Source of the DNA: Oscillospiraceae bacterium
Lineage (GTDB): Bacteria; Bacillota; Clostridia; Oscillospirales; Oscillospiraceae
NCBI GenBank assembly: GCA_009785345.1
Contig: WQWL01000004.1
Span: 22,693-86,692, forward strand
Direction: 5' to 3'
DNA: 64,000 nt
A program made the translations under genes and the position numbers. Below are positions 1-9,089 of this stretch, piece after piece. The notes under the pieces were generated by a model, which saw only the letters and a program-made list of their open reading frames with translations, did not search any database and was not told the DNA's origin. Numbering within the stretch: the first letter of the stretch is position 1; every line of letters begins with the position of its first letter.

Positions 1-323
1 CATTTTTCAGACCTCCATATGCTGCTGTAAGTCCGACTATGAGAGATGTCGCTGCGGAATTGGGGTATTCAATCGTTACTTGGACTATTGATTCTAGAGA
101 TTGGTATACTAAAGATGCAAATGAAATACACCGTGCCGTCTTAGAGCCTATTGTGTCCGGTGCAATCGTGTTGAATCATGAAATTCATATTTCAACACTT
201 GAAGCATATCGACGGTTGATACCAGAGCTTCTTGAATTAGGATTTCAGTTCGTTACAGTATCTGAGCTGTTTTACCACACAGATACTGTGTTACAGCCCG
301 GAGAAGTGTATTATGGCAGATAA
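1..323 (+). CDS. Polysaccharide deacetylase (NodB-like), C-terminal part, truncated at window start
   Basis: Frame is open to the window edge (FFRPPYAAVSPTMRDVAAELGYSIVTWTIDSRDW...). It resembles the C-terminal half of the deacetylase at 21116-22075. Confidence 0.8.
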   Translation, partial: FFRPPYAAVSPTMRDVAAELGYSIVTWTIDSRDWYTKDANEIHRAVLEPIVSGAIVLNHEIHISTLEAYRRLIPELLELGFQFVTVSELFYHTDTVLQPGEVYYGR

Positions 324-332
324 TAATAAATA

Positions 333-375
333 AAAACGGGGCTATTGCATCATTTTGCAATAGCCCCTTTTTTTG
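333..375. terminator. Bidirectional intrinsic terminator
   Basis: ggggctattgca-tcattt-tgcaatagcccc followed by a T-run, between convergent genes. Confidence 0.85.
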
Positions 376-387
376 CTTATTTCCTTG

Positions 388-1797
388 TTATGAGTTCCAA
401 TCGGCTGCTCTTGGGAAGTCGTCTACTATTGTACCCCAAATTTCAGCTATGACTGTACGGTACTCCATCCAAATATCTATACGTAGTGGATATTCAGTGT
501 TATTTACAAATCTAAAATCAATATGTCCCCAAGCCACCGTCGCATCCCACCCGACCGGCAGATAGTTAATTGGACGACCATGGGGACGTCGTTCTGTTAC
601 ACGAAGATCAGAGGGTCTGATTGCTGCAAATATTGTTGATGATGTTTGACATATTCCACCACCGGTTCCCGGAACAAATTGACCATTCATCAGTACTGTG
701 GCTGTTTGGAATCCACGATCTCTCGTACGAGGTCCTACTGTCTCATTAAACGAAAACTCTTCGCCGGGCAGCAATATCATGCCATGTATGGCTTCGTTTG
801 CAATAGTAATGTTCGTAAGTCTACCCGTTCCTCCTGCTGCATGAGTTGTACGTCGACCAATTAGGTCACGGAAGAGCAAGCTTTGCATATACTCTTGTGT
901 ATATTCGGGGTATGTAAAATCAAAATATAAAGTTGCAGTTTCTCCGGGTTCAAGGGCAGCAACAATAACCGCTGCTGCAACCGGATCAAAGTCAACACCA
1001 ACTACAGACTCTGTCGCAGAAAGTGCATATAGGTCAAGTTCAGATGACTGAGGCTCTACAAGTATCTCATTTCTTAATGCCATGAGTTCACAACCAAAGT
1101 TGATATTACCTGACAATGCATATCTTATTTCCACGGTCGCACCACTATCGAGTGACTCAAACAATCCTGAATATGCACGTTCAAACAAATATAGTGAGTC
1201 AGCATTAACATGACCTGCACCTTTTGTAAAAACAATTCTATCATCATGAATTTCCGGCACAGAAGCATCCAAACTCATATTATATGCATCTGTAATCTCT
1301 GTAACAATCGACTTCAATACATCTGCATCTATGCTAATGTCTATGCTAAAGGCTGTCTCTGCTGCATTATATCTTTCCATATATGACAATAAATCCTGAA
1401 CAACTCCACTCCCGCGACCTATCGAGTATGCTGCCGCAACCATTTCTTGAGCATTATGCGCCATCATTACGTCATATCCTGTGATAACTGCTTCTGAGCC
1501 ATCGGGAAACATCAAAGTTATATTTGTGTTATTAATCTGTTCATCGTATGCAGGGAGATTAAGAGCTTGGGTCGCTCCGGCTCTTGTAAGACCTGATACA
1601 TCAACTCCTGCAATCGTAATGTTCGGGTAAATGTGTGAATTATTTTGTATATGAGTACCATATGCAAATAAGGACGCTATCAGTATAGCCACAGGTAATA
1701 TTATTGCTAATATTATTTTCACAGCAGTTGGAATCCGTTGTTTTTTTACAGGAAATTCTATCCTCTCAGTTATTGCTGACATTTTATAATTCCTCAA
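388..1797 (-). CDS. VanW family protein
   Basis: N-terminal TM segment; VanW-like block 'GEEFSFNETVGPRTRDRGFQTATVLMNGQFVPGTGGGICQTSSTIF'. Confidence 0.85.
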   Translation of the reverse strand: MRNYKMSAITERIEFPVKKQRIPTAVKIILAIILPVAILIASLFAYGTHIQNNSHIYPNITIAGVDVSGLTRAGATQALNLPAYDEQINNTNITLMFPDGSEAVITGYDVMMAHNAQEMVAAAYSIGRGSGVVQDLLSYMERYNAAETAFSIDISIDADVLKSIVTEITDAYNMSLDASVPEIHDDRIVFTKGAGHVNADSLYLFERAYSGLFESLDSGATVEIRYALSGNINFGCELMALRNEILVEPQSSELDLYALSATESVVGVDFDPVAAAVIVAALEPGETATLYFDFTYPEYTQEYMQSLLFRDLIGRRTTHAAGGTGRLTNITIANEAIHGMILLPGEEFSFNETVGPRTRDRGFQTATVLMNGQFVPGTGGGICQTSSTIFAAIRPSDLRVTERRPHGRPINYLPVGWDATVAWGHIDFRFVNNTEYPLRIDIWMEYRTVIAEIWGTIVDDFPRAADWNS

Positions 1798-1885
1798 ATT
1801 TCGTAAAATCTACTATTTTATACTAATCTCCATTTAAAAGTATATTATCACTATTTCACGACATTTTCAATTGTTTATTATTCAA

Positions 1886-2557
1886 TCATACCAATCGCTT
1901 TGACAATTCCAATGGAGAAACATCTTTATCACCATCACGCACACGCATATTCCCACCGGAGATTTCATCAATTAGCATGGTATTTCCATCAACGTCTTTT
2001 CCGAACTCCAACTTAATATCACAAAGCTCCAATCCTCTTTCTGCTAACTCTGCTCTAATTACATCACATATTTGTTGCGTTGCAAATTTAATCTCATCAT
2101 ATTGATAGTCATTCAAAATACCCAGTGCAATTAGTGCGTCATTATTAATTAAAGGATCTCCCCGCTCATCATCTTTCAATGTAAATTCAATGACAGCATC
2201 CAGTGGTGCGCCATTTTCAATATATCCACCATATCTGCGAATGAAGCTTCCGAGGGCTTTGTATCTACAAATAACCTCAAGACCTTTACCAAATGGAGTT
2301 GCTGCTTTAACCGTCATGCTATTATCTTCGGCAGAAATAAAGTGTGTAGCATACCCTTTTTCTTCCAAAAGTTCGAAAAAATAAGTACTCATCGCAAGAC
2401 CCGCTTTGCCGGCACCATCAACTGTAACTCCAACTGTATTAGCACCCGGATCAAATTTGCCATCAGCCCCTGTCATGTCATCCTTGAATATTAGCTTTAT
2501 GTTTCCATCATCAAGCTGATATACATCTTTAGTTTTACCTTCAAAAAATTTTTTCAT
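1886..2557 (-). CDS. purC: Phosphoribosylaminoimidazole-succinocarboxamide synthase
   Basis: MKKFFEGKTKDVYQLDDG... SAICAR synthetase signature; pur operon context. Confidence 0.95.
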   Translation of the reverse strand: MKKFFEGKTKDVYQLDDGNIKLIFKDDMTGADGKFDPGANTVGVTVDGAGKAGLAMSTYFFELLEEKGYATHFISAEDNSMTVKAATPFGKGLEVICRYKALGSFIRRYGGYIENGAPLDAVIEFTLKDDERGDPLINNDALIALGILNDYQYDEIKFATQQICDVIRAELAERGLELCDIKLEFGKDVDGNTMLIDEISGGNMRVRDGDKDVSPLELSKRLV

Positions 2558-2617
2558 AATCTCGTCATCCTTTTTTGCAACATCTTTAAGGTTGGGTGAT
2601 GCATTACTACTTCAGCC

Positions 2618-3874
2618 TCAAACCACCACACCTATATCTTTCCTATAAGTACTTCCCTGAAAAACAATATTCGCAACATCCTGATATACGGTTTTTCTCG
2701 CATCATCAAAACTTTCACCTAATGCAGTCACCGCCAGAACACGTCCACCTGCTGTAACTACCTTGTTGCACGAATCGCTATTTACTTTTGATGTTCCGGC
2801 ATGAAATGCAATACTTTTGGTCTCCGGTATCGTAATATCAAATCCAACATCATATTTATCCGGATAACCTTTTGACGTCATTATCACTGTCACAGCTTTA
2901 TCACTACTCCAATACAGATTGCACTCAGCTAATTGCTTATCTATGGTCTTGCTCATTACTTTAATTAAATCAGTTTTTAATCTCGGCAGCAACGCTTCTG
3001 TTTCCGGGTCACCGAAGCGTACATTGTATTCCAATACTTTTGGGCCATCTGGTGTTAATATCAAACCTATATAAATTACACCTCGATAATCAATTCCCTC
3101 GCTTTTTATGCCATGAAGTGTTTTTTGAGCAATTTCATCACCCAAACCGGGTGTATAGTATGGAGACGGAGAAATGCTCCCCATTCCACCGGTATTTACG
3201 CCCATATCATTATCTAGTGCTCGTTTATAATCACTAGCAGTTTCCATAGGAATAATGGTTTCACCATCAGTAAAGCAAAGTAGCGATACTTCTTTACCAA
3301 CCAGAAATTCTTCAATGACAACAGAGCTACCTGCATCACCAAATATACCGGTGTCCAATATGTCTCTTAGTGTAGTTTCAGCTTGCTCTTTATTATCACA
3401 GATAATAACGCCTTTACCGGCTGCTAAACCATCTGCTTTTAGAACTATGGGATAGCTACTTTCTTCAAGTACATTTAATCCATCTTCAATTGATGTTACC
3501 ACATCATATTTAGCTGTTGGGATATCATACTTGTTCATAAATTGCTTTGCATATGTCTTACTACCCTCTAATTTTGCACCCTCTGCACTTGGTCCAAAAA
3601 CACGTAAGCCATTTTTATTAAACTCATCAGCAATCCCCATTGTAAGTGGAGCTTCCGGTCCAATCACTGTCATGTCAATTTCATTTTGCTTTGCGAAATC
3701 AATGAGTTTGTCAATTTCATTAATTTTAATATTTACATTTTCGCCAATTTCTTCTGTACCGCCATTACCGGGTGCAAAATACAATTCTACACTGAGATTT
3801 TGTTTAAGTTTCCAACCTATGGCATGCTCACGACCACCGCTGCCAACAACAAGTATTTTCATAACACCGACCAT
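2618..3874 (-). CDS. purD: Phosphoribosylamine-glycine ligase
   Basis: MKILVVGSGGREHAIGWKL..., ATP-grasp, RFGDPETEALLPRL. Confidence 0.95.
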   Translation of the reverse strand: MVGVMKILVVGSGGREHAIGWKLKQNLSVELYFAPGNGGTEEIGENVNIKINEIDKLIDFAKQNEIDMTVIGPEAPLTMGIADEFNKNGLRVFGPSAEGAKLEGSKTYAKQFMNKYDIPTAKYDVVTSIEDGLNVLEESSYPIVLKADGLAAGKGVIICDNKEQAETTLRDILDTGIFGDAGSSVVIEEFLVGKEVSLLCFTDGETIIPMETASDYKRALDNDMGVNTGGMGSISPSPYYTPGLGDEIAQKTLHGIKSEGIDYRGVIYIGLILTPDGPKVLEYNVRFGDPETEALLPRLKTDLIKVMSKTIDKQLAECNLYWSSDKAVTVIMTSKGYPDKYDVGFDITIPETKSIAFHAGTSKVNSDSCNKVVTAGGRVLAVTALGESFDDARKTVYQDVANIVFQGSTYRKDIGVVV

Positions 3875-3882
3875 TCCTTATA

Positions 3883-4581
3883 TTAATCTTTGCTACTGCA
3901 TCGCTCGCCTAAACCCAAAATATATGAATTCACGATTTCTATATTGTCCTCATTTGTTTTGAGTAAGGGTTTTTTCATTAGCTCATCAATTTCGCCATTT
4001 GTAAAAGCACCTACAACCGTGACCAATAAATCATGCTCTATCTCTATAATTTTTTTTTGCAAGCTTTCCGGCGTGTCTGTCGGTAATACCGCAACAACAT
4101 ATCTTGCGAGAACCGCTCCTGTATCAATTCCACCGTCAACAATATGCACGCTGGCACCGGAATACTTTTCTCCCGACTCAATCACAGCCTGATGAACTCT
4201 CATGCCATAAAAACCTTTTCCACCAAACATAGGGAGTAATGCAGGATGAATATTAATTATTTTATTCTTATAAGTATCTACAATCTCTGAGGGCAGAATC
4301 GACAAATATCCTGCAAGAACAATGCCATCAATGTTGTGAGATTTCAACGCATCTAGCAACATATCAGTTTCATTTTTGCCAATAACCATACCATTTATGT
4401 TATGTTTCTTGGCACGCTCTAAAGCATATACTCCATCACGGCTGGATATGACCAATGCGACACTCGCATTGGCCAGCCCTTTGGTTGTATCTGTTTTATT
4501 TTCTTCAATTGCATCAATGATTGCTTGTAGATTAGAGCCCGAACCTGAAACAAAGACTGCAAGTGCAAATTTTTTGTCCAT
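3883..4581 (-). CDS. purN: Phosphoribosylglycinamide formyltransferase
   Basis: Starts at MDKKFALAVFVSGSGSNLQAIID (internal Met of the ORF track entry); HPALLPMFGGKGFYGMRVHQAV and GASVHIVDGGIDTG motifs. Confidence 0.93.
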   Translation of the reverse strand: MDKKFALAVFVSGSGSNLQAIIDAIEENKTDTTKGLANASVALVISSRDGVYALERAKKHNINGMVIGKNETDMLLDALKSHNIDGIVLAGYLSILPSEIVDTYKNKIINIHPALLPMFGGKGFYGMRVHQAVIESGEKYSGASVHIVDGGIDTGAVLARYVVAVLPTDTPESLQKKIIEIEHDLLVTVVGAFTNGEIDELMKKPLLKTNEDNIEIVNSYILGLGERCSSKD

Positions 4582-4591
4582 ATGTACCGGA

Positions 4592-5629
4592 TTAACTAAT
4601 GACAATGTCTTTTTCTCCCTCAAGCCGTGCTTCAACTGTACCAATCTTATATCCTCGTTCACCCATATCATTGATTGCTTTAAGAACATCATCTGCCACA
4701 GCGGAATCTACACAAAGTGTAAAACCAATACCCATGTTAAATGTTGAATACATTTCTAGCTCATCAACATTACCCCATTTTTGAACAAGGTTGAAGATTG
4801 CAGGAACTTCCACGCCCTCTTTAGAAACACATATCTTCACATCATCGGCTGAAAGCATACGTGGAATATTTTCCACCCAGCCACCACCAGTCATGTTTGC
4901 CATGCCTTTTATGTTAAACCTCGATGTTAGTTTTTCAACTAATTTGGCATATAGTTTAGTCGGTGTGAGCAAAGCTTCTCCAAGTGTTGTGCCAAGTTCA
5001 TCTAGATGCTGTTTAAATGAAATGCCCTGCACTTCAGCAACTTTGCGAGCGAGTGTAAATCCGTTACTGTGCATACCTGATGACGCAATACCAATTATCG
5101 TATCGCCGACAGCTATGTTCTTTCCTGATATGACATGATTCTTTTCAACAACACCCACGGCAAAGCCAACAAGATCGTATTCACCAGGTTTATAGATATC
5201 TGGCATTTCACAGGTTTCTCCGCCAATAAGTGCACAACCCGATTGTATGCAACCCTCACTTACACCCTCGACCAGCTTTTCCGCCACGACAGGGTCTAAT
5301 CCACCTATTCCAATATAATCGAGGAAAAATAATGGCTTTGCACCCATGCAAATTATATCGTTGACACACATAGCCACACAATCAATACCAATGGTGTTAT
5401 GTATATCCATTTCAAAAGCAATCTGCACCTTTGAACCCACGCTATCCGTACCTGAAACAAGTACAGGCGACTCATAACCTGTAGGCAACTCGAACAACCC
5501 ACCAAAGCTACCAAGCCCATCTAACACTCCCGGTATTTTAGTTTTAGCAGCATGAACCTTCATACGTCTAACAGCATCATAACCCGCCTCAACACTAACA
5601 CCAGCTTTTTCATACGTCCACTTTTCCAT
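4592..5629 (-). CDS. purM: Phosphoribosylformylglycinamidine cyclo-ligase
   Basis: YEKAGVSVEAGYDAV, GTDSVGSKVQIA, GGETCEMPDIY; the start could be 5641. Confidence 0.95.
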   Translation of the reverse strand: MEKWTYEKAGVSVEAGYDAVRRMKVHAAKTKIPGVLDGLGSFGGLFELPTGYESPVLVSGTDSVGSKVQIAFEMDIHNTIGIDCVAMCVNDIICMGAKPLFFLDYIGIGGLDPVVAEKLVEGVSEGCIQSGCALIGGETCEMPDIYKPGEYDLVGFAVGVVEKNHVISGKNIAVGDTIIGIASSGMHSNGFTLARKVAEVQGISFKQHLDELGTTLGEALLTPTKLYAKLVEKLTSRFNIKGMANMTGGGWVENIPRMLSADDVKICVSKEGVEVPAIFNLVQKWGNVDELEMYSTFNMGIGFTLCVDSAVADDVLKAINDMGERGYKIGTVEARLEGEKDIVIS

Positions 5630-5673
5630 AAATGTGACCATTTCTTTCTTTATTATTACAGGTAATGTATGTA

Positions 5674-5770
5674 GCCCATGTAGGGCAGTATTTTTCGATT
5701 TGCGGAGGGAATTCCGGCAACCGACACGGAACTGACCGGAGCAAATTGGAATATGCTGCCCTATATGGGC
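5674..5770. repeat. Long imperfect inverted repeat between purF and purM
   Basis: GCCCATGTAGGGCAGTATTTTTCGATTTGC ... GCAAATTGGAATATGCTGCCCTATATGGGC. Confidence 0.85.
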
Positions 5771-5788
5771 GGATGTACTAACACAAAG

Positions 5789-7153
5789 CTAATCATCAGC
5801 CTCAACAGGATACTCTCCACTAAAACAACCAACACAATATTCGCAGCCGCCAAGTGAATCAAGTAAACCTTCAATGCTTATGAATCCCAAGCTATCTGCA
5901 CCAAGCTCCTGACGTATCTCTTCTACCGGACGAGACGTTGCAATGAAGTCTTTTACATCAGGAGTATCCACTCCATAGAAACAACAATTCCTAATCGGCG
6001 GTGAACTAATACGCAAATGCACTTCTTTCGCACCGACATGACGTAATGATTCAATAATCTTGCGCATTGTTACACCACGCACAATACTATCATCGACAAG
6101 AACAACGGACTTCCCTTTTACAAGGGTTTCAATTGGATTAAGCTTGATTCTTACACCAATTTCTCTTTGCACTTGGGTTGGCTGTATAAAAATACGACCT
6201 ATATATTTGTTTTTAATCAAACCGGGTCTAAACGGAATACCACTTTCGAGCGCATATCCTATAGCAGCAGGCGTTCCGGAATCCGGCACACCAATTATTA
6301 TATCTGCCTCAACAGGATGCTCCGCAGCAAGTATTTTTCCTGCAAGCTCTCTAACATCAAATACATTCTTCCCGTCGATTGTTGAGTCCGGACGGGCAAA
6401 ATACACATACTCAAAAGCGCAAACAGCAGCCTTATCGGCTGGCTCTGTCTCTATTGATGTCATATTATTTCCATCAATGACAATAATCTCACCGGGTTTA
6501 ACATCTCGTATAAACTCAGCGTCCATCATATCAAATGCACAGCTCTCTGAAGCTATTGTATAACCATCTTCGAGTTTCCCAAGGGCAAGGGGACGTATAC
6601 CTCGTGGATCACGAGCTCCGATTATGCAATTTTGCTTCATTAAACATACCGCATATCCGCCCTGAACCTCTTGCATCATTGTTTTGACAGCTTCGGTTAT
6701 GTTGCCCTTATCATGTCTGGCAACGAGTGCCGCAATAACTTCGCAATCTGTTTTTGTAGAAAAGATTACTCCGTCATCTTCCATTTCTTTTCGAAGCTTG
6801 TCACCATTTACCAATGCCCCATTAAAAGCAGTTGCTAATGAACCGTTTCTATAGTTAATAATTAACGGTTGTGCAAACGTTTGGAAACTCTCTTTAGCCG
6901 GACCATATTTGACATGGCCCAATGCCATTTCACCTTTTAACAGTGTCAATATTTGCTCATCTATTACATCTGTTACAAGACCTGTATCTTTATAACAGCT
7001 CATAACACCATCGTTGCAAACGGCAAGTCCTGCCGCTTGCTGGCCTCTATGTTGCAACCCATTTAACGCAAAAAACGCCAATTGCGCCGCTTCAATATTT
7101 TCTTTAAGTGTGACAGCAACAATGCCACACTCATCATTAAATTTATCGTTCAT
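5789..7153 (-). CDS. purF: Amidophosphoribosyltransferase
   Basis: DECGIVAV N-terminus, GLQHRGQQAAG, PRPP motif VVLVDDSIVRGVT. Confidence 0.95.
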   Translation of the reverse strand: MNDKFNDECGIVAVTLKENIEAAQLAFFALNGLQHRGQQAAGLAVCNDGVMSCYKDTGLVTDVIDEQILTLLKGEMALGHVKYGPAKESFQTFAQPLIINYRNGSLATAFNGALVNGDKLRKEMEDDGVIFSTKTDCEVIAALVARHDKGNITEAVKTMMQEVQGGYAVCLMKQNCIIGARDPRGIRPLALGKLEDGYTIASESCAFDMMDAEFIRDVKPGEIIVIDGNNMTSIETEPADKAAVCAFEYVYFARPDSTIDGKNVFDVRELAGKILAAEHPVEADIIIGVPDSGTPAAIGYALESGIPFRPGLIKNKYIGRIFIQPTQVQREIGVRIKLNPIETLVKGKSVVLVDDSIVRGVTMRKIIESLRHVGAKEVHLRISSPPIRNCCFYGVDTPDVKDFIATSRPVEEIRQELGADSLGFISIEGLLDSLGGCEYCVGCFSGEYPVEADD

Positions 7154-7168
7154 AATGACTATGCCTTT

Positions 7169-8323
7169 CTACTCTCCGACTACGCGTACAACTTTTTTCA
7201 GTTCCATCGCACGATGCAATGTATCATCAATTGTCTTTCCAACTACAGTGTAGTGACCCATTTTTCTATCTGTTTTTGACTCGCTCTTTCCATAATAGTG
7301 CACATGAACACTTGGATCATTGTACGCTTCTTCAAGCCCTAGTAACCTTGCAGGACCATCGCTTTCGCCAATTAGATTTACCATTACAGTCGGCATTATC
7401 AAACTTGTATCACCAAAAGGCAATCCAACAATGGCGCGAATATGGTTTTCAAATTGATTTGCAAAACAACCCTCGATTGTATAGTGCCCTGAGTTATGTG
7501 GACGTGGTGCAACTTCATTTACAGATATTTCACCATCTTTTGTTTCAAACAACTCAATACAAAAAGTTCCAACACCTTCAAAAACAGACATAACCTTATT
7601 TGCAATATCAGCCGCTTTATCACTTATCTCTTGACTTATATTCGCAGGCACAGCGGTTACATCCAAGATACTATTCTTATGTGTGTTTTCTGCAACCGGA
7701 TAAACAACCTTTTCGCCATTTATACCTCTACATGCAATGATGGAAATTTCCTTTTCAAAATCAACAAACTCTTCCACCATCACCTCAATTGCACCATTGC
7801 CAAGTTGCTTAAATGCATCCTCAACGTCATTTTCAGTTTTGATTAGTGCATTACCTTTACCATCATAGCCACCTGTTGTCGCTTTTAACATCATTGGATA
7901 ACCAAAATTCTCCGCTTTGCCACACTCGCGGATTTCGTCTGTATTCGTCACAAGTGAAAATCTTGGAATTGGAATTTGATTCTTCTCTAAAGCAATATTT
8001 TGCAAGTTTTTATTTTGAATTGTTTTTAGTGCTGTAACCGATGGGTAAATTACATGACCTTTCTTTTCCAGGTCTTCAAGAGCTTTCGCATTAATATGTT
8101 CAAATTCATAGGTGATAACATCAGAATATTCCGCAAGCTCTGCATAGCCTTTCGGATCATCAAAAGCTGCAACTATATGCTTGTCGCAAATGCTATGTGC
8201 AGGGCAATCCGCTCCCGGATCAAGCACTGCTACATAAAACCCAAGTCGCTTGGCTTCCAAAATCATCATCTTACCAAGCTGTCCTCCGCCAACGATTCCA
8301 ATTCTCTTTTTTACGATTTCCAT
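7169..8323 (-). CDS. purK: 5-(carboxyamino)imidazole ribonucleotide synthase
   Basis: RIGIVGGGQLGKMMILEAKRLGF, ATP-grasp, APRPHNSGHYTIEGC. Confidence 0.95.
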   Translation of the reverse strand: MEIVKKRIGIVGGGQLGKMMILEAKRLGFYVAVLDPGADCPAHSICDKHIVAAFDDPKGYAELAEYSDVITYEFEHINAKALEDLEKKGHVIYPSVTALKTIQNKNLQNIALEKNQIPIPRFSLVTNTDEIRECGKAENFGYPMMLKATTGGYDGKGNALIKTENDVEDAFKQLGNGAIEVMVEEFVDFEKEISIIACRGINGEKVVYPVAENTHKNSILDVTAVPANISQEISDKAADIANKVMSVFEGVGTFCIELFETKDGEISVNEVAPRPHNSGHYTIEGCFANQFENHIRAIVGLPFGDTSLIMPTVMVNLIGESDGPARLLGLEEAYNDPSVHVHYYGKSESKTDRKMGHYTVVGKTIDDTLHRAMELKKVVRVVGE

Positions 8324-8401
8324 TTATTATCTATTCCTCTCATAAATTTAATTTCATACTCATTGCTCTGCCAATTTTATCAACTAAAAGTATATTTTTT
8401 A

Positions 8402-8500
8402 TCCGTCATCCCGGACTTGATCCGGGATCCCATTGATAGAAGGTGATTGCACGGGATTGCGGCTCGGAGGCCGCAATGACGCTACGCTTAAGATGACGGA
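8402..8500. repeat. Composite palindromic intergenic element between purK and purE
   Basis: ccgtcatcccggacttgatccgggatc ... attgcggctcggaggccgcaatgacg ... aagatgacgg. Confidence 0.7.
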
Positions 8501-8505
8501 ATTGA

Positions 8506-9018
8506 TTACTCTGCTAAATATGCTTCGTGGCCTATTTTTTCTAGTTTTTCTGCTTTTCCGATTACCATGTCATTCAGGTCATCTTTGTATGTTCTCAGCT
8601 TCTCTGCTACAGTTTTGTCGCTTACAGAGAGTATTGATGTCGCTAGTATTCCTGCATTTTTCGCACCATTTATCGCAACAGTTGCTACCGGAATGCCCGG
8701 TGGCATTTGGATTATTGAGTAGAGTGAATCTACACCGCCTAGTGCTCTTGTTTTGATAGGAACACCAATTACAGGCAATGTGGTAATCGATGCAACCATA
8801 CCGGGCAAATGAGCACTGCCTCCGGCACCTGCAATGATAACAGACAAACCCCTTACTGCCGCTGTTTCTGCATACTCATACATTCTCTTTGGAGTCCTGT
8901 GAGCTGATACTATTGTAAGCTCATAAGGTATTCCCATTTCGTCAAGAAAGTCTGCTGCTTCTTTCATGACGGGCAGATCAGAATCACTACCCATGATTAT
9001 TCCAACTTTAACATTCAA
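8506..9018 (-). CDS. purE: 5-(carboxyamino)imidazole ribonucleotide mutase
   Basis: [34 protein letters not shown]. Confidence 0.95.
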   Translation of the reverse strand: MNVKVGIIMGSDSDLPVMKEAADFLDEMGIPYELTIVSAHRTPKRMYEYAETAAVRGLSVIIAGAGGSAHLPGMVASITTLPVIGVPIKTRALGGVDSLYSIIQMPPGIPVATVAINGAKNAGILATSILSVSDKTVAEKLRTYKDDLNDMVIGKAEKLEKIGHEAYLAE

Positions 9019-9035
9019 TTAATCTTCCTCCCATT

Positions 9036-9065
9036 CGTCATTCTGCGGGTCGTCGCAGAATGACG
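9036..9065. repeat. REP-like palindrome
   Basis: cgtcattctgcgggtcgtcgcagaatgacg. Confidence 0.85.
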
Positions 9066-9089
9066 ATAGTTTTCATCGACTACTTCACA

